Shown here in pieces: positions 9,448 to 20,307 of a DNA stretch of 64,000 nucleotides; the stretch's first letter is position 1; the number at the start of each line of letters is the position of its first letter. The stretch covers positions 42,131 to 106,130 of the forward strand of contig JBBHKE010001062.1 of NCBI GenBank assembly GCA_037447655.1. Direction: 5' to 3'. Under the pieces are notes generated by a model. That model was given only the letters and a program-made list of their open reading frames with translations. It was not told the origin of the DNA and made no database searches. The DNA comes from Zygnema cylindricum (Eukaryota; Streptophyta; Zygnematophyceae; Zygnematales; Zygnemataceae). The position numbers and the translations under genes were made by a program.

Positions 9448-10447
9448 TGCAATACTGTGTCCTCCATTGGACTACAGAATACAGGAAGCCGCTAGATAAT
9501 TATTAGCTAACCCACTTTCAATGGCGACCATTGCTACCCAAGTAGACGAGCAGACAATCAGACTCCACCCTTGTGTAGTCTAGACTCCTTTGAGTCCGTA
9601 GGAAAAAGAATCTCTAAAAACGCCCAGCCAAGCGATAAGTTATGAGGCAGTAAAAATGCCAATTTGTACAAACTCTCAAAGGGTGAGGTGGCTACCTACC
9701 AAAATTTTCTAAGTCTTGATTCCCTCTAATAACTTGTATCTACTGAAGTACCGACCAATCAGATTACTCTACCGTACCAAAAAGTACTACTGGCGGTGTA
9801 CCTTTTGTACGGCATAAGTAGGACAAGGCTATTGAGCGGACGCGTGTCTGCTTTTCACTCGTCCGTACGTTCTACGGAATTCCCACGACCGAATGCCATC
9901 TCTCCACGTGGCTCCGGGTCATGCCACGTCACAAAACGCCAAAGTGACCTTTTCGGGATCTCGGCGAAGAGGTATGCCGTTGGATAAGAACCGGCTTTAA
10001 ATATTGTCCGTCGAAACAAATGTCAGATTCATTTGTTTCGTGCGGGATCCTATCCGCACTGATTTTAACCTGTTCTATGATTTTACATTTACATTTGCGT
10101 TAATCGGATTAGGGGACGTAACATACATTAAATATGAATCACACCCTATATACTTTAGCGAAGATCTACGCCAGACAAGTTAGAGCGGACGTCTACGCCA
10201 CGCTCTACCGGTCGGGGGTTCGAGTCTTGCTGGACTCAACCTTTTTGTAGAGAGTGACTTAAGGTCACTCTCTAACCCTATGTTTGGAGCTGAGGCAGCC
10301 ATGGCTCCATCACTCTCTCTCTCTCCTTCATTGACTACAACAAGTATGGGGGTAAGAGAGAAGAGATGAAGGCAAGCTGCCTGTATGTTTCTTTTTCCGC
10401 TAATATATTAAGACCTAGAAAAAACCCAAAAACTATTTATTTCAACA
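9448..10447 (-). mobile_element. Copia element B, 5' LTR
   Basis: A 1000-bp minus-strand LTR from TG at 9448 to the start of C's coding remnant at 10448. The primer site on its inner side (9433-9447, GGTGGGCCCATAACA) again matches the anticodon arm of initiator tRNA-Met. It has GTAC repeats (about 9748-9840), a GGACTCAAAGGAGTC-type hairpin (about 9585-9600) and a tRNA-like module at 10166-10238. It belongs to a different subfamily from A, D and F. It joins directly to mid-integrase sequence of element C, so B inserted in C. Confidence 0.85.
10166..10238 (+). other. tRNA-like module in LTR B
   Basis: Antisense to element B. It reads GTTAGAGCGGACGTCTACGC, then GGTCGGGGGTTCGAGTC and TGCTGGACTC: a D-arm end, an anticodon-like loop (CTACGCC), and a T-arm with a canonical TTCGAGT loop in the correct spacing. 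The acceptor stem pairs poorly, so it is a tRNA relic or mimic rather than a tRNA gene. Confidence 0.55.
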
Positions 10448-12532
10448 GATGGGTCGGTAGGAAGCAGATGTGTCAAATCTTAAGGTGTTTGGAAGCCAAG
10501 TATATGTTTTGAACACTAACAAGTCTAACTAGAAATTGGATGCTCGGGGGAAACCTGGATACTTAGTGGGGTATGATGAAGATTTTAAAGGGTATAGAGT
10601 GTATGATCCAGGAAAAACAAGACGTTATTATGGTGAAACATCTAGGGGTGATGGATAAAGGGAAATCTGTAGATTCCTTCAGGTATTCAAAAACTATCAA
10701 GGTTAGATTTGAATCAAAAAGTGAAGTAAATTCAGATCTGCCTGATAGCAGCATGAATCATCAGATCACTGTAGAGGAATTCACACCGAGAGCAAGCCAC
10801 TACAGGATCCACAACTACCAGCTCACTCAAAGGAGGAAGAAGAATCTGACTCTATGAGCAAATGAGCAGATGAAGTGGTTCAGAGAAACCCAAGATTACC
10901 ATCCATTCCTGCCTCCGAGTTTGAGGGAGGGCGAAGAGGCAACAAAAGGCTGTAAGAAAAACAGGCAGTGAACAAGGTAACAAAACTGTCACTCCCGAAT
11001 GGACCTCAGACTTACTCAGAGGCGGTAAACAGTCCAGAGAACGACAGATGAGTCATAGCCATTAATGATGAGATGGCTTCCATTATGGAAGCCAACACAT
11101 GGGAATTAGTGGACTGCCCTCTAGACACAAAAACCGATTGGGTGTAAATGGGTGTTTAAACTAAAACTAAATCCAGTTAATACAATTGAGAGGTATAAGA
11201 CAAGATTAGTGGCGAAGGGTTTCACCCAAAAGGAGGGAATTGACTATGAAGAGACCTTTGTACCAGTTGTACGTTTTCCCTCTGTAAAGATTTTCCTCAG
11301 TCTAGTTGCAGCGGAAGACATAGAGATCCATCACATGGATATTAAAACTACCTTCCTCAATGTTGAGCTAAAGGAAGAGATTTTCATGAAATAACCAGAA
11401 GGATTTGTGGAAGAAGTAGAGGAAAATAAAGTCTGTAGACTTATTAAGGGCTCCTAGGCAATAGAATAAGAAACTAGAAGAAATCCTAACAAATCTGGGA
11501 TATGTAAGAATCAGCTCAGACCACTCAATTTACATGTTTGAGAATGAGGAGGGAGTGATTTTTATTGCCATCTATGTAGATGACTTGCTGGTATTAAGTA
11601 AGCCCATGGAAAAGATAAACAAGTTAAAGAAAGATTTAATGAGCAGATTTGACATGAAAGATTTAAAAGAAGTAAGATATATCCTGGGAATTCAAATGGA
11701 AAGAGATAGAGAGAGAAAAAAAATAATCAGATTAACTCAAAAAGACGCAATCGGAAACATGTAAGAGAAGTTTCAAATGGATAAGGCAAACAGTTGTACC
11801 ACTCCCATAGACTTGAAAAAAATAAGTGATGGGAGTGTAGAAGGAGGTGTGGTTATCCTTGATGAAAAAATGAGTCTAGAATAGAGACAGTTTATGAAGT
11901 CAATCCCTTACAAACAGATCGTAGGAAGTCTGATTTGTTTGATGAACTGTACAAGACCAGGCATAGCTGCAGCGGTTGAAGTCCTCAGTAGGATTCTTAA
12001 TGATCTTAAAAAGAGAGATTGGGAGGTAGCTAAAAGGGATATGAGATACTTGATAGGAACCATGGGTCTTTGGTTGCATTATGGAGGGGAGAATATTGAC
12101 ATCACCACTTGGAGTGATGCTAGTTATAGGGATGCTCCCATAAGGAGGCGCACATCTGTATATGTTATGTATGTTGGAAATGGTGCATGTTGCTGGAGTA
12201 GTAAGCAGCAAAAGGTGGTTGCTCAGTCTACAATGGAGGCTTAGTATAAGGCTTCTAGATTTGTTGTTAAAGAACTAATATGGGTGAAGTCACTCTTGCA
12301 AGAACTTCGATTCATGAAGGTTGGAGTTCAGAAAGTGTTTTGTGACAATCAAGCTGCCATTGCAATTGCAGCAAACCCAAAGCATCACTTTAAAGCTATA
12401 CACATGGATATAATACTAAGCTTTGTAAGAGAAAAGGTGGAAAACAAAATTGTGAGTTTGGAGTACAAACCATATAGGGAAATGGTGGTTGACATGATGA
12501 CAAAACCAGTCCCATCTCCTAAGCTAAAATAA
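10448..12532 (+). pseudogene. Copia element C pol remnant (integrase end to RNase H)
   Basis: Begins abruptly in the C-terminal part of integrase (the WxGRK...LKVFGSQV region) where LTR B interrupts it. It then covers the integrase-RT linker (10573-10857), RT fingers/palm (11152-11394; KARLVAKGFTQ-like motif, here with KTRL), the YVDDLLVL catalytic box (within 11534-11764) and RNase H (11894-12244 and 12284-12532, ending at the ADMMTKPVPSPK-like motif). At least seven stops and frameshifts separate the pieces. It is related to D and F at the protein level but much older. Confidence 0.9.
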
Positions 12533-13457
12533 TGTAGGGAAAAATGTGGACTTAAAGAAAATAGTGACTAGAAAATAAAGGAGTGTTGAAAAATGAGTTT
12601 TATGTATTTTCTAGGTCAGGATATAAATTAAAGACAATATATCAAATGGTTAGGCTCAACACTCTCTCTCCCTAGCTAACATATTTGTTGTAGTCAGTGA
12701 TAACTAGTTAAAGAGAGATGGAGCCATGGCTGCCCAAGCAGCCAGAAAAGGAGGATAGACTAGCTGTTAGCAAAAAGACTGACGGACCAAGGATTTTTAT
12801 CCTGGTCCCTATAGTCAATAGCCAGTAGCCGGTAGCTTTGTCCTATAGTCTAGGACCAGTGCTACGATATATAGGGCATGATAATTATTTAAACAAGTAC
12901 TAGCTGATTAAGCCGATTAACGGATTTTTATGGCTTTATTATACAGAGTGTTAAAATATTTCTATATGAAGGCGGTCGACTAATTTGAACGGCGCATATT
13001 AAATGCCGGTTAACATCGGACGGCTCGTATTCAAGCCAACAATTCGGAGTAGCCGTTTTGGATATTTTCAGACGTTGTGTCACTAGGTGCTATGTGGCGC
13101 CTCGTCATCCAATTACACAATTTGCAGGGAACCCGGAGACAAGTCCAAAAGTGACAGCATTCCCTCCATGGCCATGTCGTACAATGGTCGTACAAAAAGT
13201 ACATCGGCAACTGTAATTTCTTGTAGTGTACACTCTTCTGATTGGATTCGTACATCAGTAGTAAGGGGTTTTAGAGAGGGGTTCTATGACTTAAAGTTTT
13301 TCTGGCAGATAGTCGCCTTTCTCTCTTTGAGGGCTTGTATAAAAATTGGCACCTTTGCCATTTGATAAGTTATCACCTGGTAGGGCGTTTTCTGTGATTC
13401 TTTTTGCATATGGCTCAAAGAGTCCAACCTTCACAACGTAAAGGGAGTCAGAATCTT

Positions 13458-13754
13458 TGTAGAAACTAATGGATTTATTAGTATTTTCTAGGTCTAAATA
13501 GAAATATAGAAAGAAGACGAGGCAGTCTACCTCTAACTTCTCTCTCCAACTCTCAAACTTGTCGCAGTCACTGAGAAATTGGAGAGGAAGCTAGAGCCAT
13601 GGCTACCTTGGCTATCCTGAGGTTTACGGGAATTTTATGTTGGGGTTTATTTATTTATTTAAAAGGTATTTGCTGGCGGCAGGATTTGATCTATGTACTT
13701 ACCAGCCGGCAGACAGGAAGTAGCCGGTAGCCTTAGCCATTAAGTCTAAGATTA
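13458..13754 (+). repeat. Partial tandem duplication of the D 5' LTR
   Basis: A second copy of the first ~297 bp of the LTR placed directly before the full LTR. The junction at 13753-13758 lies where LTR-internal GTGTTA meets the LTR start TGTAGAAA, and the second copy starts TGTTAAAC. The terminal target duplication ATCTT lies outside the extra copy, so the duplication is part of the inserted element or arose within it. Confidence 0.85.
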
Positions 13755-14801
13755 GTGTTAAACTAATGGATTTATTAGTATTTTCTAGGTCTAAATAGAA
13801 ATATAGAAAGAAGACGAGGCAGTCTACCTCTAACTTCTCTCTCCAACTCTCAAACTTGTCGCAGTCACTGAGAAATTGGAGAGGAAGCTAGAGCCATAGC
13901 TACCTTGGCTATCCTGAGGTTTACGGGAATTTTATGTTGGGATTTATTTATTTATTTAAAAGGTATTTGCTGGCGGCAGGATTTGATCCTTGTACCTACC
14001 GGCCGGCAGACAGGAAGTAGCCGGTAGCCTTAGCCATTAAGTCTAAGATTAGTGTTAGATACTATATAGTTCGATAATTATTTAAATACGTATACGTTCG
14101 ATAATTCATTTAACTGTTACGGATTACGGGATACATAGATCCGGTACGGATGACGGTACGGATTACTAATCAATACCGCGCATTTGTTTCGGAAGTGAAA
14201 TAAATACCGCGCATCTATTTATTACGGCTACGATTAAATCTGAATCTAATCGGACGGCCGGGATTAGCGCCGAGATCGCGGAGGAAGATTTCGGCGGTTT
14301 GTGGACATCGCCACATCGGATGACGCGTGGCGAAATTCCGTTGGATTGTAGAATCTCCGGAGATTATGGCACCGAATCCGGATTTGACATGTGTCGACAT
14401 TTAGGCCATGTCGTACAATGTCCGTACCGAAAGTACACCGGCGGCTGTACTTTTGCGTACGAAACTCAATTCTGATTGGTTCCGTACATCAGTAGATAGA
14501 GTCTGTGAGAGAGATAGGACTTAGAAAAATTAGAAGATAGGACCCTCTCTCCTAGAGAGCTTCTGTACAAAAGGTCAACTTTGACCCTCCATAACTCACT
14601 GCTCAGGGGAGCAAATTCAGAGATTCTTTTTGCTACCGACTCAGGGGAGTCTTGCCTTCACAGGGGTGCAGGTGGTCAGGGTTTTTTATCTGCCAGGGTG
14701 GCAGTTATTTTTGCTGGAACACAAAGGGGTCAGGATTATCCTAGAGGCTTCTTGGAAGCTGTCTACTCTGAGGACTTATGGAGGTCTCAGAGTTTCAGGT
14801 T

Positions 14802-17800
14802 ATGGGCCCACCCTCTAGGGTACCAATCTTTAATGGAACTGGCTTCATATACTGGGAAAGTATGATGATAGGAGCTCTATGCGAAAAAAGGTTTTGGGGG
14901 ATAGTGAGTGGACGGTTGGGGCGTCCATCAAGTCTTGGAATTCCTCCAAGGTTTGGAGGAACCAGATTCACCAGGAAAGAGGACCCACCTTCAACGGAGG
15001 AAACAAAGGAAGGAGAGGTGGTGGACAAAGGAAAGGAGAAGGAGACGACCACACCAATAGCAACTGGTTCCACATTCATGTCACCTATTCCGAGGAATGA
15101 GTAGAATGATACTGAAACCTGGGACTTCAACAATATGGCGGCAAAGCACTTCATCCTACGCTATCTCACTCAAGGACTTGCATGTCCTCATTTGCAGGTA
15201 GAAAGAGCATCCGATCTCTGGATGGCTCTCATAGAGATGTACCGAAGTGGTACGATTCAGCAACAACAGTTGGCTGATCAGAAAGTTAAGGAGTATGTAT
15301 ACAAAGGGGGAAATATGTTGGATTTTTGCAATGAGCTTGCTACACTCTTCATGGAGCTACAGAGTGCGGGAAAAGATTTTAGTGAAAAAGAAAAGGTTAA
15401 CTGTTTACTGATAAAGTTACCTGATGAGTTCGTGAACATAGTTTACCGTGTGCATGACTTGCCTGACTCAAGGTGGATATAGAACTCAGTGGTAGGGATG
15501 ATTCTCGTTCAAGAGAATACAATTGAGATCCGAAGGGGAGGAAAGAGTGGCCAAGCCTTGGCAACAGCGACTGATTGGAGGAACAGGGATTCCCGAAAAC
15601 TGGTCGGAAACTATGGGGGTAGGGAGCAGAAAAAACAGGCAGATGAGTTCGAACCAAGGGCTCCCAAAGGTCTATGTCATTTTTGTAAGGAACCGGGGCA
15701 CTATATGGCAGAGTGCACTAAGCTAACCGAGCTGAGGTTAAAGGAGGGGCAGACCGGTGGTACCCCGAGAGGAAAGAAAAAGGCCCTTGTCACAGAGGTA
15801 CTTGAGGCTGAATCCGAGGACGAGGACGATGAGCTCCTTTTGGATGAGGAGTTGGAGGCGAAAAAAGAGGTCGAAATTCCACGGAGGCAGAAATGTGCTT
15901 ACGGTGGATTGAAAGGTGAAGCAGACTGGATTGTAGATTCAGGTGCCTCCATGCACATGTGTAAGGATAGACACCTGTTCACTAAGATAAGAAAGATTCC
16001 CACCGTAGAGATAGAGTACGGGGATGGGAGGATAGTCACCACTACTCTTGTAGGATCGGTAGATCTAAAAGTGTTAGTAGAAGGAAAGACATCCATATTA
16101 ACATTCTCCGATGTATTGTTTATTCCGGAGCTGAACAAAAATCTTATCTCTACATCAATATTAGATGATAAGGGTTTTTTTCTAGCACTAGGGAAGGAGT
16201 CTTTACTGCTAGTTTTGAGGATGATGTCTATTTCATTGCTGAGAAAGGTAGCCATGGGATGTTTAGGCTGATCTTAAGTAATGAAAAGAAGAAACTTTAC
16301 TATGTTGGTGTTCATTATATTATGATGTGGCATAAGAGGCTTGGGCATGTGAATCTAGATAAGTTAAGAGAGATGAAAAAGATGGGAGTGGTGGAAGGGA
16401 TTCAGTTCAGTGAGAGTGATGATATAAGTGATTGTAGTGGATGTGCTCAAGGTAAAGCACACAGATTACCCTTTCCTAAAACAGCCACCTATAAGGGAGA
16501 AAAACTTCTAGATCTAGTACACACAGATATTTGGGGACCGGCTAGAGTGCCCTCACCGGGGGGGAAGAGATTTATGATGACTATAACTGATGATTGGTCT
16601 CGATATTCCCGGGTATATTTTTTGAAAAACAAGTCCGAAGCTGAGGATTGTTTTAGACAATATAAAGCATGGAGCGAAAAACTCCATGAAACTCCAATCA
16701 AGAGAGTAAGGAGTGACAATGGTGGAGAGTATACTTCTAACCACTTTGAGGATTTTCTGAGGGAAGATGGGGTTCAACACCAAAAGACAGTTCCAGAAAA
16801 TCCGGAACATAATGGGGTAGCTGAAAGGTTAAATAGAACACTAAGTGATAGTGCTAGAAGTATGTTGTCAGATAAAAAGATAGGAAAAAGGTTTTGGGCA
16901 GAAGCAATGAACTGTGCTAATTACCTCAAGAATAGAGTTCTTACTTCAGCTATAAAAGACCAAACACCTTATGAGAGATGGACAGGCCGAAAACCAGACA
17001 TATCTCACTTGAAGGTTTTCGGCAATCAAGTATTCAGTCTAGATACTGATCGGTCCAATTGGAAGCTAGATCCTAAAGGAAAACCAGGATACTTATTACG
17101 ATATGATGAAGATGTTAAAGGATATAGAGTTTATGATTTAAAAAGGGAAGATATAATCTTAGTAAAGCATCTAGTAGTTATGGATGAAGGAAAGTCTGTG
17201 GATCCCTTCAAATATACAAAGTCAGTAAAAATCAGATTTGAGTCAGAAAATTCCGATGACTTTGAGCTTCCTAACTATCCAGGTTTTAGAGAAGATGACA
17301 TTCTTGCAGGAACAAATCAGACCGAAAAGGACTCGGCTGTGGAAACTCCAGTGACAACTCTACTCGAAGCGGAAGACGTGGTGGAAATTGATTCGGAATC
17401 AAGGGATAGGGGAGAAGCCGAGTTTGTTCGAAAGAATCCACGAGAACCATCTATTCCGGCATCAAATTTTGAGGGGGGGAGGAGAAGTAGCAAAAGACTG
17501 CAAGAAAAACAGGTTAATAACAAGGTAACTAAACTATCTCATCAAGATGAACCTCAATCTTATAGAGAGGCGATGACTTGTCCAGAAAGAAACCGGTGGA
17601 AGACAGCCATCAATGAGGAGATGGCTTCAATCATGGCAGCCGATACTTGGGAGCTGGTGGACTGTCCACCTAACCGAAAACCAATTGGTTGTAAGTGGGT
17701 CTTCAAATTAAAACTGAACCCAGATAACACAATCGAACGCTACAAGGCCAGATTAGTGGCAAAGGGATTTACACAAAAGGAAGGAATTGACTACGAGGAA

Positions 17801-19135
17801 ACCTTTACCCCGATGGTCAGATTTTCCTCCGTCCGCATACTTCTCAGTTTAGCAGCGGCGGAAGACATGGAAGTGCATCAGATGGACATCAAGACAACCT
17901 TTTTGCATGGAGAATTGGAAGAGGAGATCTTCATGCGACAACCCGAAGGTTTTGTGGAGGAAGGAGAGGAGAGTAAGGTATGCCGGCTGATTAAATCTCT
18001 TTATGGTTTGAAACAGGCACCTCGACAATGGAATAAGAAGCTTGATGAGTTTCTTACCGGTCTGGGATATATTCGGATCAGCTCAGATCACTCAATCTAT
18101 GTTTTCGAAGATGAGGAAGGTTTGATATTTATTGCAATTTATGTTGATGATTTGCTTGTATTAAGTAAATCAATGGAAAAAATTAACAAACTGAAAACCG
18201 ATCTTAAGGGGAGATTTGAAATGAAGGATATGGGAGAAGCAAGATATATTTTGGGAATTCAAGTAGAGAGAGACCGGAAAAGGAAAATTATAAAACTGAC
18301 TCAAAAGGAAGCAATAGGGAACATGCTTGAAAAATTTCAAATGGATAAAGCTAATAGTTGTACAACTCCAATGGAGTTGAAGAAGGGAAGTGAGGGGAGT
18401 GAGGAAGAAGGAGTCATAGTCTTAGACGAGGATTTATCTCCTGATGAACAGAAGTTCATGCAGACTATTCCTTACAGGCAAGTAGTGGGAAGTCTAATCT
18501 ATTTTATGAATTGTACCCGGCCAGATTTAGCTCCAGCTGTAGGAGTGCTGAGTAGAAGTCTAAATGCTCCCACTAAGAAGGACTGGGAGGCAGCTAAGAG
18601 AGTCCTTAGATATTTGGTAGGAACTAGAGGTCTATGGTTGCATTTGGGTGGGGAGAATACTGACATCACTACTTCGAGTGATGCCAGTTATGGTGATGCT
18701 CCGATGAGGAGATGTACTTCTGGATATGTATTATATGTGGGTGATGGGGCTTGCAGTTGGAGTAGCAAACAGCAAAAGGTTATTGCTCAGTCCACCATGG
18801 AGGCTGAGTATATGGCCTCTTGCTCTGCTGTAAAAGAATTGATGTGGGTCAAGTCTTTGCTTGGTGAGCTTGGTCACCGTAAAAGTGGTGTGCATAAAAT
18901 ATTTTGTGATAATCAGGCAGCAATCGCTATTTCTGCCAATCCTAAACACCATTTTAAAGCCAAACACATGGACATCAGACTCAGCTTTGTTAGAGAGAAA
19001 GTAGAAAACAAAATAATCAGTTTAGAGTACAGACCAGATAGTGAGATGGTAGCAGATATGATGACCAAACCTGTGCCTTCCCCTAAGCTAATTTTTTGCA
19101 GGGAGAAGTGTGGTCTGAAATTAAAGATTGACTAG
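14802..19135 (+). pseudogene. Copia D gag-pol polyprotein, nearly intact
   Basis: Single Copia polyprotein opening at the ATG inside the primer site (14802; MGPPSRVPIFNG). Order: Gag; zinc knuckle CHFCKEPGHYMAEC (about 15678-15720); protease D-S-G-A-S (about 15930); pre-integrase HHCC; integrase with TDIWG, SDNGGEY and NGVAER as the D,D,E residues; RT with KARLVAKGF and YVDDLLVL; RNase H with SDASYGDAP and DNQAAI. Lesions: TAG at 15102, TAG for Trp at 15480, and a 1-bp deletion in a T run near 16178. The last frame is open for 958 codons (16259-19135). Retroelement replication is cytoplasmic with nuclear integration. Confidence 0.93.
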
Positions 19136-20307
19136 AAAATAAGGGGAGTGTAGAAACTAATGGATTTATTAGTATTTTCTAGGTCTAAATAGAAATATAG
19201 AAAGAAGACGAGGCAGTCTACCTCTAACTTCTCTCTCCAACTCTCAAACTTGTCGCAGTCACTGAGAAATTGGAGAGGAAGCTAAAGCCATGGCTACCTT
19301 GGCTATCCTGAGGTTTACGGGAATTTTATGTTGGGGTTTATTTATTTATTTAAAAGGTATTTGCCGGCGGCAGGATTTGATCCTTGTACCTACCGGCCGG
19401 CAGACAGGAAGTAGCCGGTAGCCTTAGCCATTAAGTCTAAGATTAGTGTTAGATACTATATAGTTCGATAATTATTTAAATACGTATACGTTCGATAATT
19501 CATTTAACTGTTACGGATTACGGGATATATAGATCCGGTACGCATGACGGTACGGATTACGAATCAATACCGCGCTTTTTTTTTCAGAAGTGAAATAAAT
19601 ACCGCGCATCTATTTATTACGGCTACGATTAAATCTGAATCTAATCGGACGGCCGGGATTAGCGCCGAGATCGCGGAGGAAGATTTCGGCGGTTTGTGGA
19701 CATCGCCACATCGGATGACGCGTGGCGAAATTCCGTTGGATTGTAGAATCTCCGGAGATTATGGCACCGAATCCGGATTTGACATGTGTCGACATTTAGG
19801 CCATGTCGTACAATGTCCGTACTGAAAGTACACCGGCGGCTGTACTTTTGCGTACGAAACTCAATTCTGATTGGTTCCGTACATCAGTAGATAGAGTCTG
19901 TGAGAGAGATAGGACTTAGAAAAATTAGAAGATATGACCCTCTCTCCCAGAGAGCTTCTGTACAAAAGGTCAACTTTGACCCTCCATAACTCACTGCTCA
20001 GGGGAGCAAATTCAGAGATTCTTTTTGCTACCGACTCAGGGGAGTCTTGCCTTCACAGGGGTGCAGGTGGTCAGGGTTTTTTGTTTGCCAGGGTGGCAGT
20101 TATTTTTGCTGGAACACAAAGGGGTCAGGATTATCCTAGAGGCTTCTTGGAAGCTGTCTACTCTGAGGACTTATGGAGGTCTCAGAGTTTCAATCTTTGC
20201 ATACTTGGGAGGCAGTTGATTTAAAAGGAAGAAGGGCATTTCAAATTATCATAGGGGCTTCAAGTAAGCTTCATTTTTTGTGTAACTATGGAGGTCATAG
20301 AATTGCA

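Larger units (their letters stand above)
13458..20192 (+). mobile_element. Copia element D, full length
   Basis: Complete element flanked by a perfect 5-bp target duplication ATCTT (13453-13457 and 20193-20197). The 3' LTR is 19149-20192 (1044 bp). The 5' LTR is 13755-14797, preceded by a tandem duplicate of its first ~297 bp (13458-13754). Primer site GGTTATGGGCCCACC is at 14798-14812 and a purine tract (AAATAAGGGGAG) precedes the 3' LTR. The LTRs differ at around a dozen positions by eye, so the insertion is moderately young. It lies inside the 3' LTR of element C. Confidence 0.95.
12584..20307 (+). mobile_element. Copia element C, 3' LTR (split by element D)
   Basis: Starts TGTTGAAAAATGAG after a purine tract (AAATAAAGGAG). 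The first part is 12584-13457 and the second is 20198-20307, ending ...GAATTGCA; the insertion between them is element D plus its target duplication. Total LTR about 984 bp. A TATA-like box (TATAAAAA, 13338-13345), GTAC repeats and a tRNA-like antisense module (about 12781-12857) are present. The 3' edge abuts minus-strand coding sequence of element E, so C inserted into E. Confidence 0.8.
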
